A stretch of DNA of 55,960 bases from an uncultured Clostridium sp. (lineage in GTDB: Bacteria; Bacillota; Clostridia; TANB77; CAG-508): NCBI GenBank assembly GCA_930980855.1, contig CAKNIZ010000010.1, forward strand, positions 1 through 55,960, in the 5' to 3' direction. The notes under the pieces were generated by a model. It was not told where the DNA came from. It did no database searches and saw nothing but the letters and a program-made list of their open reading frames with translations. Below are positions 19,085-27,966 of this stretch, one piece after another. Each line of letters begins with the position of its first letter. Within the stretch, counting starts at the first letter, position 1. A program made the position numbers and the translations under genes.

Positions 19085-19192
19085 AAAAAATAAAATATGT
19101 TTAAAAATTCCAGGTGAGCGACTGGCGCATGCCGGAGTGAGCCGGCCGGAGCGTCCCTGCTCCGGGAATTTGAAAGCATATTTTATTTTTTT
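19085..19192. repeat. GC-rich multi-stem hairpin between asnB and ispH
   Basis: Outer stem of 15 perfect pairs (AAAAAATAAAATATG and complement), a second stem AAATTCC/GGAATTT, and inside it GCCGG/CCGGC and CCGGAGC/GCTCCGG hairpins. The core is very GC-rich in an AT-rich gap. It contains GCGCATGCCGGAG, which can be aligned with GCGCAGTTTGGAG of the structured repeat family, so it may be a distant member. Confidence 0.6.
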
Positions 19193-19225
19193 AAAATTTT
19201 AAAGTTAACTTGATTAATTTCATTT

Positions 19226-20050
19226 TTAAAGTTCAAAAGACTCATTTGGAGTTGAAGCTCCTGCCATTATTCCAACTTTGTCATATATTTCTAATTCTTC
19301 CAAACTTATTTCAGATATTTTTTCCACTAATGCAACATTGTCACAATTACTTTTTGCTATATCATATAATTTTTTTGTATTAGAGCTATTTTTTCCACCT
19401 ACTATTATCATATAATCTACTTTTTTAGATAATTCTTCTGTTTCTTTTTGTCTAATCTCTGTTGCATTACATATTGTATTTTTTATTTCTATTTCTTTGC
19501 CATTAAGTTTTTGTTTAATTTTCTTTGAACATTCTTCGAATTTTTTTATACTATATGTGGTCTGCGCTAAAACAAATATCTTTTCAATTTCTTTTTGTTT
19601 GATTTCTTCTAGCACATTTTCTAATTCTTCTATATCAATGCAAGTTCCATATCCATCGCAATAGCTTATAGTTCCTATATTTTCTGGATGAGTACTAGTT
19701 CCAAGTAGTATAGTATAATAACCATTTTTGTAATATTCTTGAACCAATTTATGATTTTTTAGAACATTTGGGCAAGTAAAATCTACTAAATTTATATTTA
19801 ATTTTTTAGCTAAATCATATGTTTCTTTAGGTTCTCCATGAGCTCTTATTATGCATGTTTCTTCTGCTTTTTCTATATTATCTATAGTAATTAAGCCCTT
19901 TTCTTCTAAGCTATTTACTACTTCTTTATTGTGTACAAGTTCTCCTAAACAAAATACTTTTTTATTTCTTTCTAACTCTTTTTTAGCTCCATCTACTGCC
20001 CTTCTCACACCATAGCAAAAACCTGCATTTTTTCCTATTATAACTTTCAT
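19226..20050 (-). CDS. ispH: 4-hydroxy-3-methylbut-2-enyl diphosphate reductase
   Basis: A 274-residue iron-sulfur enzyme that catalyses the last step of the MEP isoprenoid pathway. The three cluster cysteines are in FCYGVRR, FTCPN and ICNAT; the substrate histidines lie in GELVHN and STHPE. ATG at 20050 is preferred over the one two codons earlier because AAGGAT lies seven bases upstream. The protein stops right after the conserved AGASTP with NESFEL, a shorter tail than usual. It follows glyQS at a few bases and should be co-transcribed under the T-box. Confidence 0.92.
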   Translation of the reverse strand: MKVIIGKNAGFCYGVRRAVDGAKKELERNKKVFCLGELVHNKEVVNSLEEKGLITIDNIEKAEETCIIRAHGEPKETYDLAKKLNINLVDFTCPNVLKNHKLVQEYYKNGYYTILLGTSTHPENIGTISYCDGYGTCIDIEELENVLEEIKQKEIEKIFVLAQTTYSIKKFEECSKKIKQKLNGKEIEIKNTICNATEIRQKETEELSKKVDYMIIVGGKNSSNTKKLYDIAKSNCDNVALVEKISEISLEELEIYDKVGIMAGASTPNESFEL

Positions 20051-20060
20051 ATTCATATCC

Positions 20061-21443
20061 TTAAAATTCTATTTTTTCATTAATATATTCTTCTACTTTA
20101 TCTATTGGAATTCTTATTTGTTCCATTGTATCCCTGTCTCTGATAGTAACTTGATTATCTTCTAAAGTATCAAAATCTACAGTAATACAAAATGGTGTAC
20201 CTATTTCATCTTCTCTTCTATATCTTTTTCCTATAGAACCAGCCTCATCATAGTCGCAAGCAAATTTCTTAGATAGATTATCAAAAATCTCATTGGCTTT
20301 ATCACTTAGCTTTTTAGATAAAGGCAATATTGCAACTTTATATGGAGCTAAAGCTGGATGTAAATGTAATACTACTCTTGAATCTCCTTCTCCTAAATCT
20401 TCTACTTCATAACTATTACATAAGAAAGCTAAAGTTACTCTATCTGCTCCTAAAGAAGGTTCTATTACATAAGGCACATATCTTTCATTTGTTTCTGGAT
20501 CTAAGTAACTTAAATCTTCCTTTGAATGATTCATATGCTGAGTTAAATCATAGTCTGTTCTATCAGCTATCCCCCATAATTCTCCCCATCCAAAAGGAAA
20601 AGCAAATTCTATATCTGTTGTAGCCTTACTGTAAAATACTAGTTCTTCTTTTGAGTGATCTCTTAATCTAATATTCTCTTCTTTCATTCCTAAATCTAAA
20701 AGCCATTTTTTACAGAACTCTTTCCAATAAGCAAACCATTCTAAATCTGTTCCTGGCTTACAGAAAAATTCAAGTTCCATTTGTTCAAACTCACGAGTTC
20801 TAAAAGTAAAATTACCAGGTGTTATTTCATTTCTAAAAGCTTTACCAATTTGTGCAATACCCATTGGCATCTTTTTTCTTGTTGTTCTTAACACATTTTT
20901 GAAATCGACAAAAATTCCCTGAGCTGTTTCTGGTCTTAAATATACTGTCGCTGTAGAATCTTCTGTAACTCCTTGAAAAGTTTTAAACATCAAATTAAAT
21001 TTTCTTATGCTTGTAAAATTTGTTTTTCCACAGTTAGGACATGGTATATTATTTTCTTTAATATAATTAACTAACTCTTCATCACTAAAACCATCTGCAA
21101 CTAAATCTTTTCCTTTTTCATGAGCCCATTCTTCAATTAGCTTATCTGCTCTATGTCTAGTTTTACATTCCTTGCAATCTATTAGTGGGTCTGAAAAGCC
21201 AGATAAATGCCCTGATGCAACCCATGTTTCTGGATTCATAAGGATTGCGGCATCCAATCCCACAATATCCTTCTTCTCCTGAATAAATTTCTTTCTCCAT
21301 AAATTTTTAACATTATTCTTAAGTTCAACACCTAAAGGACCATAATCCCATGTATTTGCTAATCCTCCATAAATTTCCGAACCAGGATAAATATATCCTC
21401 TTGATTTGCAAAGATTAACGATTGTTTCCATATCTTTTACCAT
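20061..21443 (-). CDS. glyQS: glycyl-tRNA synthetase, single-chain type
   Basis: A 460-residue class II synthetase of the homodimeric type. It opens with [20 protein letters not shown], has a zinc-like CKEC...CPNC pair, motif 2 [19 protein letters not shown] and motif 3 [12 protein letters not shown], and ends in an anticodon-binding domain. The start at MVKDMETIV has AGGAGG upstream. A T-box leader lies in front. This is the archaeal and eukaryotic-like form, also found in many Firmicutes, in place of the two-subunit GlyQ/GlyS. Confidence 0.95.
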   Translation of the reverse strand: MVKDMETIVNLCKSRGYIYPGSEIYGGLANTWDYGPLGVELKNNVKNLWRKKFIQEKKDIVGLDAAILMNPETWVASGHLSGFSDPLIDCKECKTRHRADKLIEEWAHEKGKDLVADGFSDEELVNYIKENNIPCPNCGKTNFTSIRKFNLMFKTFQGVTEDSTATVYLRPETAQGIFVDFKNVLRTTRKKMPMGIAQIGKAFRNEITPGNFTFRTREFEQMELEFFCKPGTDLEWFAYWKEFCKKWLLDLGMKEENIRLRDHSKEELVFYSKATTDIEFAFPFGWGELWGIADRTDYDLTQHMNHSKEDLSYLDPETNERYVPYVIEPSLGADRVTLAFLCNSYEVEDLGEGDSRVVLHLHPALAPYKVAILPLSKKLSDKANEIFDNLSKKFACDYDEAGSIGKRYRREDEIGTPFCITVDFDTLEDNQVTIRDRDTMEQIRIPIDKVEEYINEKIEF

Positions 21444-21489
21444 ACAAAACCTCCTATTTTCGTTTAGGCCATCAAAGCAATCTAAATTA

Positions 21490-21690
21490 TCAAAAAAGCT
21501 TCCGCGCCTAAACTACTATAAAATAGTTTAGGGACGAAAGCTTGTAGCTTACGCGATTCCACCCTAATTGGTAATAAAATATAAATTAAAATATTACCCA
21601 CCTTAATTAATTTTCAATTTCGCTCCAGAGCTCCCCATGTATATCTGTTATAAGCATTCCACTATCGCTTACTCTCTATAAACATATTTT
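21490..21690 (-). promoter_or_regulatory. T-box leader (glycine) of glyQS-ispH
   Basis: On the minus strand the leader has the stem I start AGAGAGT near 21677, the distal-loop sequence AGATATACATGG, the antiterminator motif AGGGTGGAATCGCG at 21552-21565, and then a strong terminator (21492-21543) pairing AAGCTT-CG-CCTAAACTA with TAGTTTAGG-CG-AAGCTT and a T run. Uncharged tRNA-Gly should stabilise the antiterminator. GGA triplets lie near the foot of stem I, fitting a UCC anticodon, but the specifier could not be fixed with certainty. Confidence 0.9.
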
Positions 21691-21717
21691 ACATTTTTTC
21701 TCTTTCATCGCATTTAT

Positions 21718-21746
21718 ATTTTATATTATTTTTTTAAAATTGTCAA
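21718..21746 (-). promoter_or_regulatory. promoter of the glyQS T-box transcript
   Basis: TTGACA, 17-base spacer, TAAAAT on the minus strand, about 30 bases before the first T-box stem. Confidence 0.75.
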
Positions 21747-21783
21747 CCAAGTGGGACGCCTTTTTTTGGTCGCATTTGTCGGA

Positions 21784-22950
21784 TTATATAAACTCTTCCC
21801 ACACTAAATTTGCTAAGTCTAAACCTTTTTTACTAAGTCTTATATTATTAGTATCAATATTAATTAATCCTTCTCTAACTAGTTTAGTTAGTTCTTTATT
21901 ATATTTATACAATGGGCTTACTTCAAATTTTCTTCTAAATTCATTTATGTTTATTCCAGTTATTTTTCTAAGACCAAGTATCATATATTCGTTCATCATG
22001 GTTTGCTTATCTTGTTTTTCGTCTATAATAACATTTTTTCTTTCTTGCTCTTCCTCTATGTTTTTAATATATTCTTCTATCTCATCTTTATTTCTATATC
22101 TTATACCTTCTTCATAAGAACTTGCTGATACACCAAAGCCAATATATTCTTTTTGATTCCAACAATCCAAGTTATGTTTTGACCTATAAGGAATTTTAGC
22201 AAAGTTGGATATTTCATAATGAATATATCCATTTTCTTCTAGTTTTCGTTTTGCGAACCAATACATATATCTTTCAATTTCTTCGTCTGGTAATTTTAAT
22301 GTGTCATTATCTAATAGTTTTTCTATTTTTGTTCCTTCTTCTACTATTAAAGAATATACTGAAATATGAGTTACATCTAATTTTATTATTTTATTTAGAG
22401 TGTCTTCTACATCATATATTGTTTGATTAGGAAGTCCTATCATTACATCTACATTTATGTTTGTAAATCCAGCTAATTTTGCTAAATTAACTGTTTGCAA
22501 AAACTGCTCAAAGTTATGTATCCTTCCTATTAATTTAAGCAAATTGTCATTTGATGTCTGAAGTCCTATACTTAGTCTATTTATACCAATTTCTCGATAT
22601 TTTTGTAATTTTTTTAACGTAACTGTTCCGGGATTTACTTCTATTGTAGCTTCTATATTTTTATCGATTTCGAAATTTGTTTGAATTGTATCCATAATTT
22701 GTTCGATATATTTTGCATCTATAAATGATGGTGTTCCTCCACCAATATATAATGTTTTTGCTATTGAGAGTTCAGCATAATTACAATTTGAATTTCTTCT
22801 CACTCTATCTCCTACATTCTTTATTTCTTTTTTCAAACATTTTACATATTTTTCTATATATTCTCCTTTATTTGTGAATGAATTGAAATCACAATAATAA
22901 CATTTGCTTTTGCAAAATGGGATATGCACATAAATTCCTATTTCTTTCAT
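21784..22950 (-). CDS. hemW: radical SAM heme chaperone HemW
   Basis: A 388-residue radical SAM protein related to coproporphyrinogen dehydrogenase. The start is MKEIGIYVHIPFCKSKCYYC with the CxxxCxxC cluster motif plus the extra cysteine usual for HemW, followed by IGGGTPSF, INRLSIGLQTS and the substrate-side INVDVMIGLPNQT; the C-terminal HemW domain is complete. HemW delivers heme to respiratory proteins in other bacteria; its job in an organism that may lack respiration is unclear. It follows whiA by 20 bases. Confidence 0.92.
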   Translation of the reverse strand: MKEIGIYVHIPFCKSKCYYCDFNSFTNKGEYIEKYVKCLKKEIKNVGDRVRRNSNCNYAELSIAKTLYIGGGTPSFIDAKYIEQIMDTIQTNFEIDKNIEATIEVNPGTVTLKKLQKYREIGINRLSIGLQTSNDNLLKLIGRIHNFEQFLQTVNLAKLAGFTNINVDVMIGLPNQTIYDVEDTLNKIIKLDVTHISVYSLIVEEGTKIEKLLDNDTLKLPDEEIERYMYWFAKRKLEENGYIHYEISNFAKIPYRSKHNLDCWNQKEYIGFGVSASSYEEGIRYRNKDEIEEYIKNIEEEQERKNVIIDEKQDKQTMMNEYMILGLRKITGININEFRRKFEVSPLYKYNKELTKLVREGLINIDTNNIRLSKKGLDLANLVWEEFI

Positions 22951-22970
22951 TTATTATCTCCCTACAGAGC

Positions 22971-23816
22971 TTATATATTGCTCTTTTCTTCTTTCTTTAT
23001 TTCTTCTGCTAAATCTGATATTACTTTCATTCTATGATTTACTCCTGATTTTCCAATTGGTTTATTTAACATTGTTCCAAGTTCTGCAAGTGTTGAATCA
23101 GGATTATTCAGTCTCAAATTTGCTAGTTCTTTTTCTTTTTCTGATAATTTATTAAATTTATTTTTTTCCTTTATTAATTTTATATCTTCAATTTGTTTTA
23201 CTGATGTTTTTACTACCTTATTAAGATTGGCAGTTTCACAATTTACTAGTCTATTTACCTTATTTCTTACATCTCGTAATACTCTTATGTCCTCGAAATT
23301 TAAAACTGCCTTACTTGCCCCAATAAATGCTAAAAAGTTGGCAATATCTTCTCCATCTTTCATATACACAACATAATTTTTGTCTCTTTTGATGATTTTA
23401 CAGTTTATTTTTACTCCCATTATTAATTCTTTTATTTTTTCTGCATTTTCTTCATTTTGAAATACTATTTCCAAATGGTATTTACTCTTAGGATCAGTTA
23501 CTGACCCTGCGCCCATAAAACTACCCCTTACAACTGCTCTTATTTCTTCTTCATTTTCAGTTCTATATTCTATTTCAATTTTATTTTTCGTTGTAATGCA
23601 AAATTTATTTCCTTGCATTTCTATCTTAAAATCATCTATTCCGCTATTACTAAGAAGTTTACTAAATCTATTTATATTATATTCGCTTTCAGTTACAAAT
23701 TTATTTGAATCTGTAGTAAGCAAATATCCCTTTAGCTCACATTTAACTAAATTTTTATCTGACAAATTATGTAACAAACTTAATTCTTCTTTTACCTTTT
23801 TTGAGAATGTTTCCAT
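22971..23816 (-). CDS. whiA: DNA-binding protein WhiA
   Basis: A 281-residue protein with a LAGLIDADG-like N-terminal half (RAVVRGSFMGAGSVTDPKSKYHLEI) that lacks endonuclease residues, and a C-terminal helix-turn-helix (NPDSTLAELGTMLNKPIGKS, GVNHRMKVI). In other Gram-positives it affects cell division and chromosome segregation. Its start overlaps the end of prmC by 25 bases, so translation is coupled. The usual neighbours rapZ and yvcK are not here. Confidence 0.93.
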   Translation of the reverse strand: METFSKKVKEELSLLHNLSDKNLVKCELKGYLLTTDSNKFVTESEYNINRFSKLLSNSGIDDFKIEMQGNKFCITTKNKIEIEYRTENEEEIRAVVRGSFMGAGSVTDPKSKYHLEIVFQNEENAEKIKELIMGVKINCKIIKRDKNYVVYMKDGEDIANFLAFIGASKAVLNFEDIRVLRDVRNKVNRLVNCETANLNKVVKTSVKQIEDIKLIKEKNKFNKLSEKEKELANLRLNNPDSTLAELGTMLNKPIGKSGVNHRMKVISDLAEEIKKEEKSNI

Positions 23817-24598
23817 ACTACCACCCTATCTAAACCTGCATAATCTTTTATACAAATACTTCCTTCAAAAATTTCTTTAATTTGTTTTGCTTGGTCATAT
23901 CCTATTTCCATAAGCAATGTTCCATCTTCTTTTAAGTATTTTTCTATATTCTTTCTTATGATTCTATAAAATCTCATACCATCTTCTCCACCATCCAGCG
24001 CTATTTTAGGTTCATTTTGGACATCTTTTGATAGTGTTGGTATAACCTCTGTTTTTATATATGGAGGATTTGATACAATAATATCAAATTTGTCCTCTAT
24101 TTTTTCAAACATATCTGATTCTATAAAATTTATGCCTACTTTATGTATTTTTGCATTTTTTCTAGCTACTTCTAATGCACCACCACTTATATCTGATGCA
24201 TATATAGTTGCATCTGGTACATACTTTTTCAAAGCTATAGCAATAGCTCCGCTTCCAGTACACAAATCTAATATCTTGCAATTTTTAATTTTTTCTGCAC
24301 GTTCCATTGCTTCTTCAACCAAAACTTCCGTATCCGGTTGAGGAATTAAGACATTGTCATTTACGAAAAATTTTAGTCTCATAAATTCTTGCTTATTCGT
24401 TACATACTGTAATGGATAGCCTTTTTCGATTTTCTTAACTTCTTCTAAATACTTATTTTCTTGCTCCTCACTTAGTTCTTCATCTGCATTAGATATAATA
24501 TATTGTATATCTTTATTTAAAAGATGAGTCATTAGGATTTTTGCATCTAAATATCCTATTTTATCTTTTGCGTAATTACATAATTCTTTAATAGTCAT
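23792..24598 (-). CDS. prmC: release factor N5-glutamine methyltransferase
   Basis: A 268-residue SAM-dependent methyltransferase that modifies the GGQ glutamine of release factors. SAM-binding ILDLCTGSGAIAIAL and the catalytic NPPYI are visible, preceded by the helical N-terminal substrate domain (QYVTNKQEFMRLKFFVN, VLIPQPDTEVLVEE). Length is typical. prfA is not adjacent; the upstream partner is an unknown membrane protein four bases away. Confidence 0.94.
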   Translation of the reverse strand: MTIKELCNYAKDKIGYLDAKILMTHLLNKDIQYIISNADEELSEEQENKYLEEVKKIEKGYPLQYVTNKQEFMRLKFFVNDNVLIPQPDTEVLVEEAMERAEKIKNCKILDLCTGSGAIAIALKKYVPDATIYASDISGGALEVARKNAKIHKVGINFIESDMFEKIEDKFDIIVSNPPYIKTEVIPTLSKDVQNEPKIALDGGEDGMRFYRIIRKNIEKYLKEDGTLLMEIGYDQAKQIKEIFEGSICIKDYAGLDRVVVWKHSQKR

Positions 24599-24602
24599 AC
24601 TA

Positions 24603-25445
24603 TCACTCCACTCTAATAAATTTTACAATATTTGAATTTTCCATGTTCTTTACAATGCTTCCATTATAAATACTTTCATTAGTAAAACTATCTTCTAAAG
24701 GAATATCTATATATACAGTTGCCACAAATTTTTGATTATAATTATTTACAATAGTTACCTTAAATGATAAATTACATTTAATACTATTTAGTGATATTCC
24801 GCTCTTTTGAAGCAAACTTCCATCATAAGTTAATGGTTGTGAAATATCTGAAATTGTTGTATTTTCTTTCATTTCAGAATTAACATATTCTAGTGTAACT
24901 GGATTTTGACAATTACTATATATTACAGGTTTTGTATAATCTGCATCACCTGTATTAACAATATTAAATTCTATGCTATCCTTTATTTCATTAGCCTCAT
25001 TTATCTCCAGTTTCGCAAAATCATTTACGTTTTTGTAATATAATTTAGGATTTCCTGTTTCTAACCCATTAAATTTAACATTATCTATAGTTAATGTTTT
25101 TATTGTATTCTCATATGTTACTCCTGATTCATCTCTATTATTAATATATATAGCTATATCTGTAAATTGAAATATATCTAAGTCCCATACTGGTTTATTT
25201 GTTTCATTACTATTTGCATCCGCACTGCTATATAAGTATATTCTATCAATGCTGAATACCGTTTTTGAATTTAGTCTTGCAATTTCTGATACGCTATCTG
25301 CAAATTTTTCATTTACAACATAAATTTTTACTGTGTATACTATCATTACTATACATAATATTATTAATGCAATGGTTACTATCAATTTAACCGGCACATT
25401 GCTTTTCTTTTTGTTTTCATCTATTATTAACGTTTTTTTCTTCAT
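24603..25445 (-). CDS. unknown single-pass membrane protein
   Basis: A 280-residue protein with a basic N-terminus (MKKKTLIIDENKKK), one transmembrane helix at about residues 20-43, and an outside domain of beta-rich character with many asparagines and serines (residues 50-280). No catalytic or sortase motif. The ribosome binding site is AAAGGAGGT before the ATG. It is the first gene of the operon with prmC, whiA and hemW. The bitopic layout suggests an envelope or division role, but this is only inference. Confidence 0.7.
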   Translation of the reverse strand: MKKKTLIIDENKKKSNVPVKLIVTIALIILCIVMIVYTVKIYVVNEKFADSVSEIARLNSKTVFSIDRIYLYSSADANSNETNKPVWDLDIFQFTDIAIYINNRDESGVTYENTIKTLTIDNVKFNGLETGNPKLYYKNVNDFAKLEINEANEIKDSIEFNIVNTGDADYTKPVIYSNCQNPVTLEYVNSEMKENTTISDISQPLTYDGSLLQKSGISLNSIKCNLSFKVTIVNNYNQKFVATVYIDIPLEDSFTNESIYNGSIVKNMENSNIVKFIRVE

Positions 25446-25506
25446 ATGTTACCTCCTTTTCAATTGACCAATTGTTACAATTCACAGCCTCTTATTAAAT
25501 CCATAT

Positions 25507-25595
25507 AATTGTATATTCAAGTTCTTGCAGTTTCGCGCAGTTTGGAGGACTTTATGTCCGACAGCAAGAAACTAAAGAACTTTGAATATACAATT
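25507..25595 (+). repeat. structured intergenic repeat, copy 2
   Basis: AATTGTATATTCAAG...CTTTGAATATACAATT outer stem, inner stem AGTTTC/GAAACT, then GCGCAGTTTGGA, a four-pair hairpin GGAC-TTTAT-GTCC, and GACAGCAA. Upstream of the operon headed by 24603 and upstream of 6S RNA. Confidence 0.88.
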
Positions 25596-25683
25596 TTAAA
25601 GCATTTTATACTGCTGTGAATGTTAACTACCAATTACACTATATCATAATTTAGCTAAAAAATCTATTGCTTTTTTTATTAAA

Positions 25684-25712
25684 TTATGATATTGTATAAG
25701 TATAGATATAAT
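25684..25712 (+). promoter_or_regulatory. promoter of the 6S RNA gene
   Basis: A perfect TATAAT at 25707-25712 with a weak TTATGA 17 bases before it; the start would fall near 25719, the predicted 5' end of 6S RNA. Confidence 0.6.
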
Positions 25713-25717
25713 TATTA

Positions 25718-25911
25718 AATATTCCTGCGTAGTTCGTGTAGACTGGAATTTTAGAACCAACATTTAGATTAAAGGGAGTCCGCCTTTGGATGTGGCGTGT
25801 ATGCTTACTTTTTAAGTAAGAAACCCATTAGCATTCAACAAGACACCCACCTGTGAAAACAGGCTCTTAAAATTTCTCTCATCTTACGGCTAATGCAGGA
25901 CTCTAGTATTT
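25718..25911 (+). ncRNA. ssrS: 6S RNA
   Basis: An RNA of about 190 bases that binds RNA polymerase holoenzyme and imitates an open promoter. The closing stem pairs TCCTGC with GCAGGA, the next stem pairs GGAATTTTAGA with TCTTAAAATTT, and the central part has the Firmicutes signatures AGGGAGTCC, GGATGTGGCGTGTATGC, AACCCATTAGCATTC and CACCCACCT. The central hairpin is CTTAC/GTAAG. It has its own promoter and is followed by a terminator. Two near-identical structured repeats flank it. Confidence 0.88.
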
Positions 25912-25944
25912 ATGATGTTATATCTCCCTAAAAAATTAAAAGTT

Positions 25945-25980
25945 TTAAAAAGCTCTCGGTTCTCCGGGAGCTTTTTTATA
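25945..25980 (+). terminator. intrinsic terminator behind 6S RNA
   Basis: AAAGCTC-TCGG, loop TTCT, CCGGGAGCTTTTTT. Confidence 0.8.
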
Positions 25981-26025
25981 TTATTGATTATCATTTTGTT
26001 AAAATCTAATATATAAAAATAATAT

Positions 26026-26113
26026 AAATGTATATTTAAGATTTTGCATTTTCGCGCAGTTTGGAGGACTTTACGTCCGACAGCAAGAAACAAAAATCTT
26101 TAAATATACATTT
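26026..26113 (+). repeat. structured intergenic repeat, copy 3
   Basis: Outer stem AAATGTATATTTAAGATTTTTG-type with its complement, inner TTTTC/GAAA, core GCGCAGTTTGGA, hairpin GGAC-TTTAC-GTCC, GACAGCAA. It starts about ten bases beyond the truB stop codon, so it could also serve as its terminator. Core nearly identical to copy 2. Confidence 0.88.
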
Positions 26114-26122
26114 TTTATAATT

Positions 26123-26947
26123 TTATAATATTATTTTTCTTTTCAAAATATTATTATTTACTTCTCCAATTCCAACAAAAACATCGTTATTATATATTCT
26201 CACAAGTCCATCTTTTAAAACTGTTTGTATTTTTACTCCATTTAGCAGTTTTTTAAGTTCATATTCTTTTAATAGGTATGCATCTTTATCTTTCATAACT
26301 TCTTCTATTGTTAGCAATTTATTTATATCTTTTAATGTAAAGTTACCCACTCTTGTTCTTCTTAATTCTGACATATATCCACAAGTACCTAAGCATTCGG
26401 CTATATCTTCGCAAAGTACTCGTATATATGTCCCTTTTGAACAATTAACCTTAAATTCTATTTCTTTTACTATATTATCTTCTTTTATTTTTATTAATTC
26501 TATACCATAAATTTCTATTTCTCTTGCTTTTCTTTCTATTTCTTTTCCTTCTCTAGCTAATTCATAGAGTTTTTTTCCATTTACTTTTATAGCAGAATAC
26601 ATTGGAGGTATTTGATTGCTTTTTCCCAAGAAACTTGAAAGAACTTCTCTTATTTTTTCTTCTGACAAAATAGGTATAGGCTTTTCTAAAATTATATTTC
26701 CCTCACTATCTCCTGTATTCATTTTTTGTCCTAATTTTAATGTTGTTACATATTCTTTGTCATGCTCCATTAAGTAATCTGATAATTTGGTTGCTTCTCC
26801 TATTAATATTGGTAAAACTCCTGTAGCCATTGGGTCTAATGTTCCAATATGTCCTACTTTCTTTATATTATATTTTTTTCTAATTTCTCTAATCTCGTCA
26901 AATGAAGTATTTCCTTTTTTCTTATCTACTACTATTATACCATTCAT
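26123..26947 (-). CDS. truB: tRNA pseudouridine-55 synthase
   Basis: A 274-residue enzyme that makes pseudouridine 55 in the T loop of tRNAs. MNGIIVVDKKKGNTSFDE starts the family; GHIGTLDPMATGVLPI carries the catalytic aspartate; the C-terminus is a small PUA-like domain. ATG at 26947 is chosen because AGAGGG lies six bases upstream. It is the last gene of the rimP-nusA-infB-rbfA-nrnA-truB operon. Confidence 0.94.
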   Translation of the reverse strand: MNGIIVVDKKKGNTSFDEIREIRKKYNIKKVGHIGTLDPMATGVLPILIGEATKLSDYLMEHDKEYVTTLKLGQKMNTGDSEGNIILEKPIPILSEEKIREVLSSFLGKSNQIPPMYSAIKVNGKKLYELAREGKEIERKAREIEIYGIELIKIKEDNIVKEIEFKVNCSKGTYIRVLCEDIAECLGTCGYMSELRRTRVGNFTLKDINKLLTIEEVMKDKDAYLLKEYELKKLLNGVKIQTVLKDGLVRIYNNDVFVGIGEVNNNILKRKIIL

Positions 26948-27010
26948 TATTTTCCCTCTATATGATAAATAAGTTTTGCTATGCAAAACTTACTTATTCA
27001 GTATTTTTTA

Positions 27011-27964
27011 TTATTTTAGTTGAAGTCTAATTTCTTTAATTAACTTTTCTTTTATTTGTTCAGGTGTTCCTTGCATTGTTGCTCCAGCTGCTCTTGGATG
27101 GCCTCCGCCACCGAACATCAAACATACATCTGAAACATTTACATATTCATTTGCTCTAGTTGAAACCTTGAATCCGTCTTTAACTTCATGAAGAAATATA
27201 GCTACTTCTACTCCTTCAATATTTCTACCTTCATCAACAATTCCTTCATAATCTCCTGTTTCGGCATTTACATTTTCTTCATCCTCTTTAGTTATGTAAG
27301 TGAATGAAACTTTGCCATCTTCTAATAATTCCATTCTATCTAGTGCTATTTTTCTTAACGCAAAGTTTCCTTTTGTATGTGTAGAAAATACTTTTTTATA
27401 TATCTTAGATATATTTACTCCTGAATCTAAAAGGTCTGCTGCTATTTCAAATGTTTCTCTTGATACTCCTGAATATTGAAATCCTCCAGTATCTGTAATA
27501 ATTCCAGTCATTAGACAAGTTCCTATTTCTGGTGTTATATCAACATTATAATAATTAAATAGAGAATATAATACCTGGCTGCAAGCTGGTGCACTTAAAT
27601 CAACATAATTTAAATCTCCATACATTGCATTTGTACTATGATGGTCTACAACCACTCTAAATTTAGCATCTTCAAAATAGTTTGACCAACCATTTAAAAG
27701 TTTTAAAGTGGCACAATCTAATGAAATAGCTAAATCATATATTTCTTTGCTTCCTTCTTTTTTTATATCTTCTGCATTTGGCAAGAAGTTAAAAATTCTT
27801 GGTAATTCTGGTATTATTATTTCTACGTTTTTTCCAACGTTTTTAAGTGCAGTATATACTGCTAAACTTGACCCTATTGCGTCTCCATCTGGATTGTTAT
27901 GTGTTAATATAACAATATCATTTGCTATTTTTATTTCCTTTAATATTTCATCTAAAGTTGACAT
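27011..27964 (-). CDS. nrnA: DHH-family nanoRNase / pAp phosphatase
   Basis: A 317-residue phosphoesterase that degrades very short RNAs and pAp. Motifs in order: THNNPDGDAIGSS, LDCA, VVDHHSTN (the DHH), TGIITDTGGFQYS, and the DHHA1 end GGGHPRAAGATM. It begins two bases after rbfA and precedes truB, the usual Firmicutes order. Confidence 0.93.
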   Translation of the reverse strand: MSTLDEILKEIKIANDIVILTHNNPDGDAIGSSLAVYTALKNVGKNVEIIIPELPRIFNFLPNAEDIKKEGSKEIYDLAISLDCATLKLLNGWSNYFEDAKFRVVVDHHSTNAMYGDLNYVDLSAPACSQVLYSLFNYYNVDITPEIGTCLMTGIITDTGGFQYSGVSRETFEIAADLLDSGVNISKIYKKVFSTHTKGNFALRKIALDRMELLEDGKVSFTYITKEDEENVNAETGDYEGIVDEGRNIEGVEVAIFLHEVKDGFKVSTRANEYVNVSDVCLMFGGGGHPRAAGATMQGTPEQIKEKLIKEIRLQLK

Positions 27965-27966
27965 AT

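Noticed and set aside
20330..20623. Plus-strand frame opposite glyQS
   Set aside because: Leucine- and lysine-rich shadow of the synthetase reading frame, with no start site.
25890..26093. A 67-codon minus-strand frame over the 6S terminator
   Set aside because: It covers the 3' end of 6S RNA, its terminator and repeat copy 3; its sequence is explained by those features.
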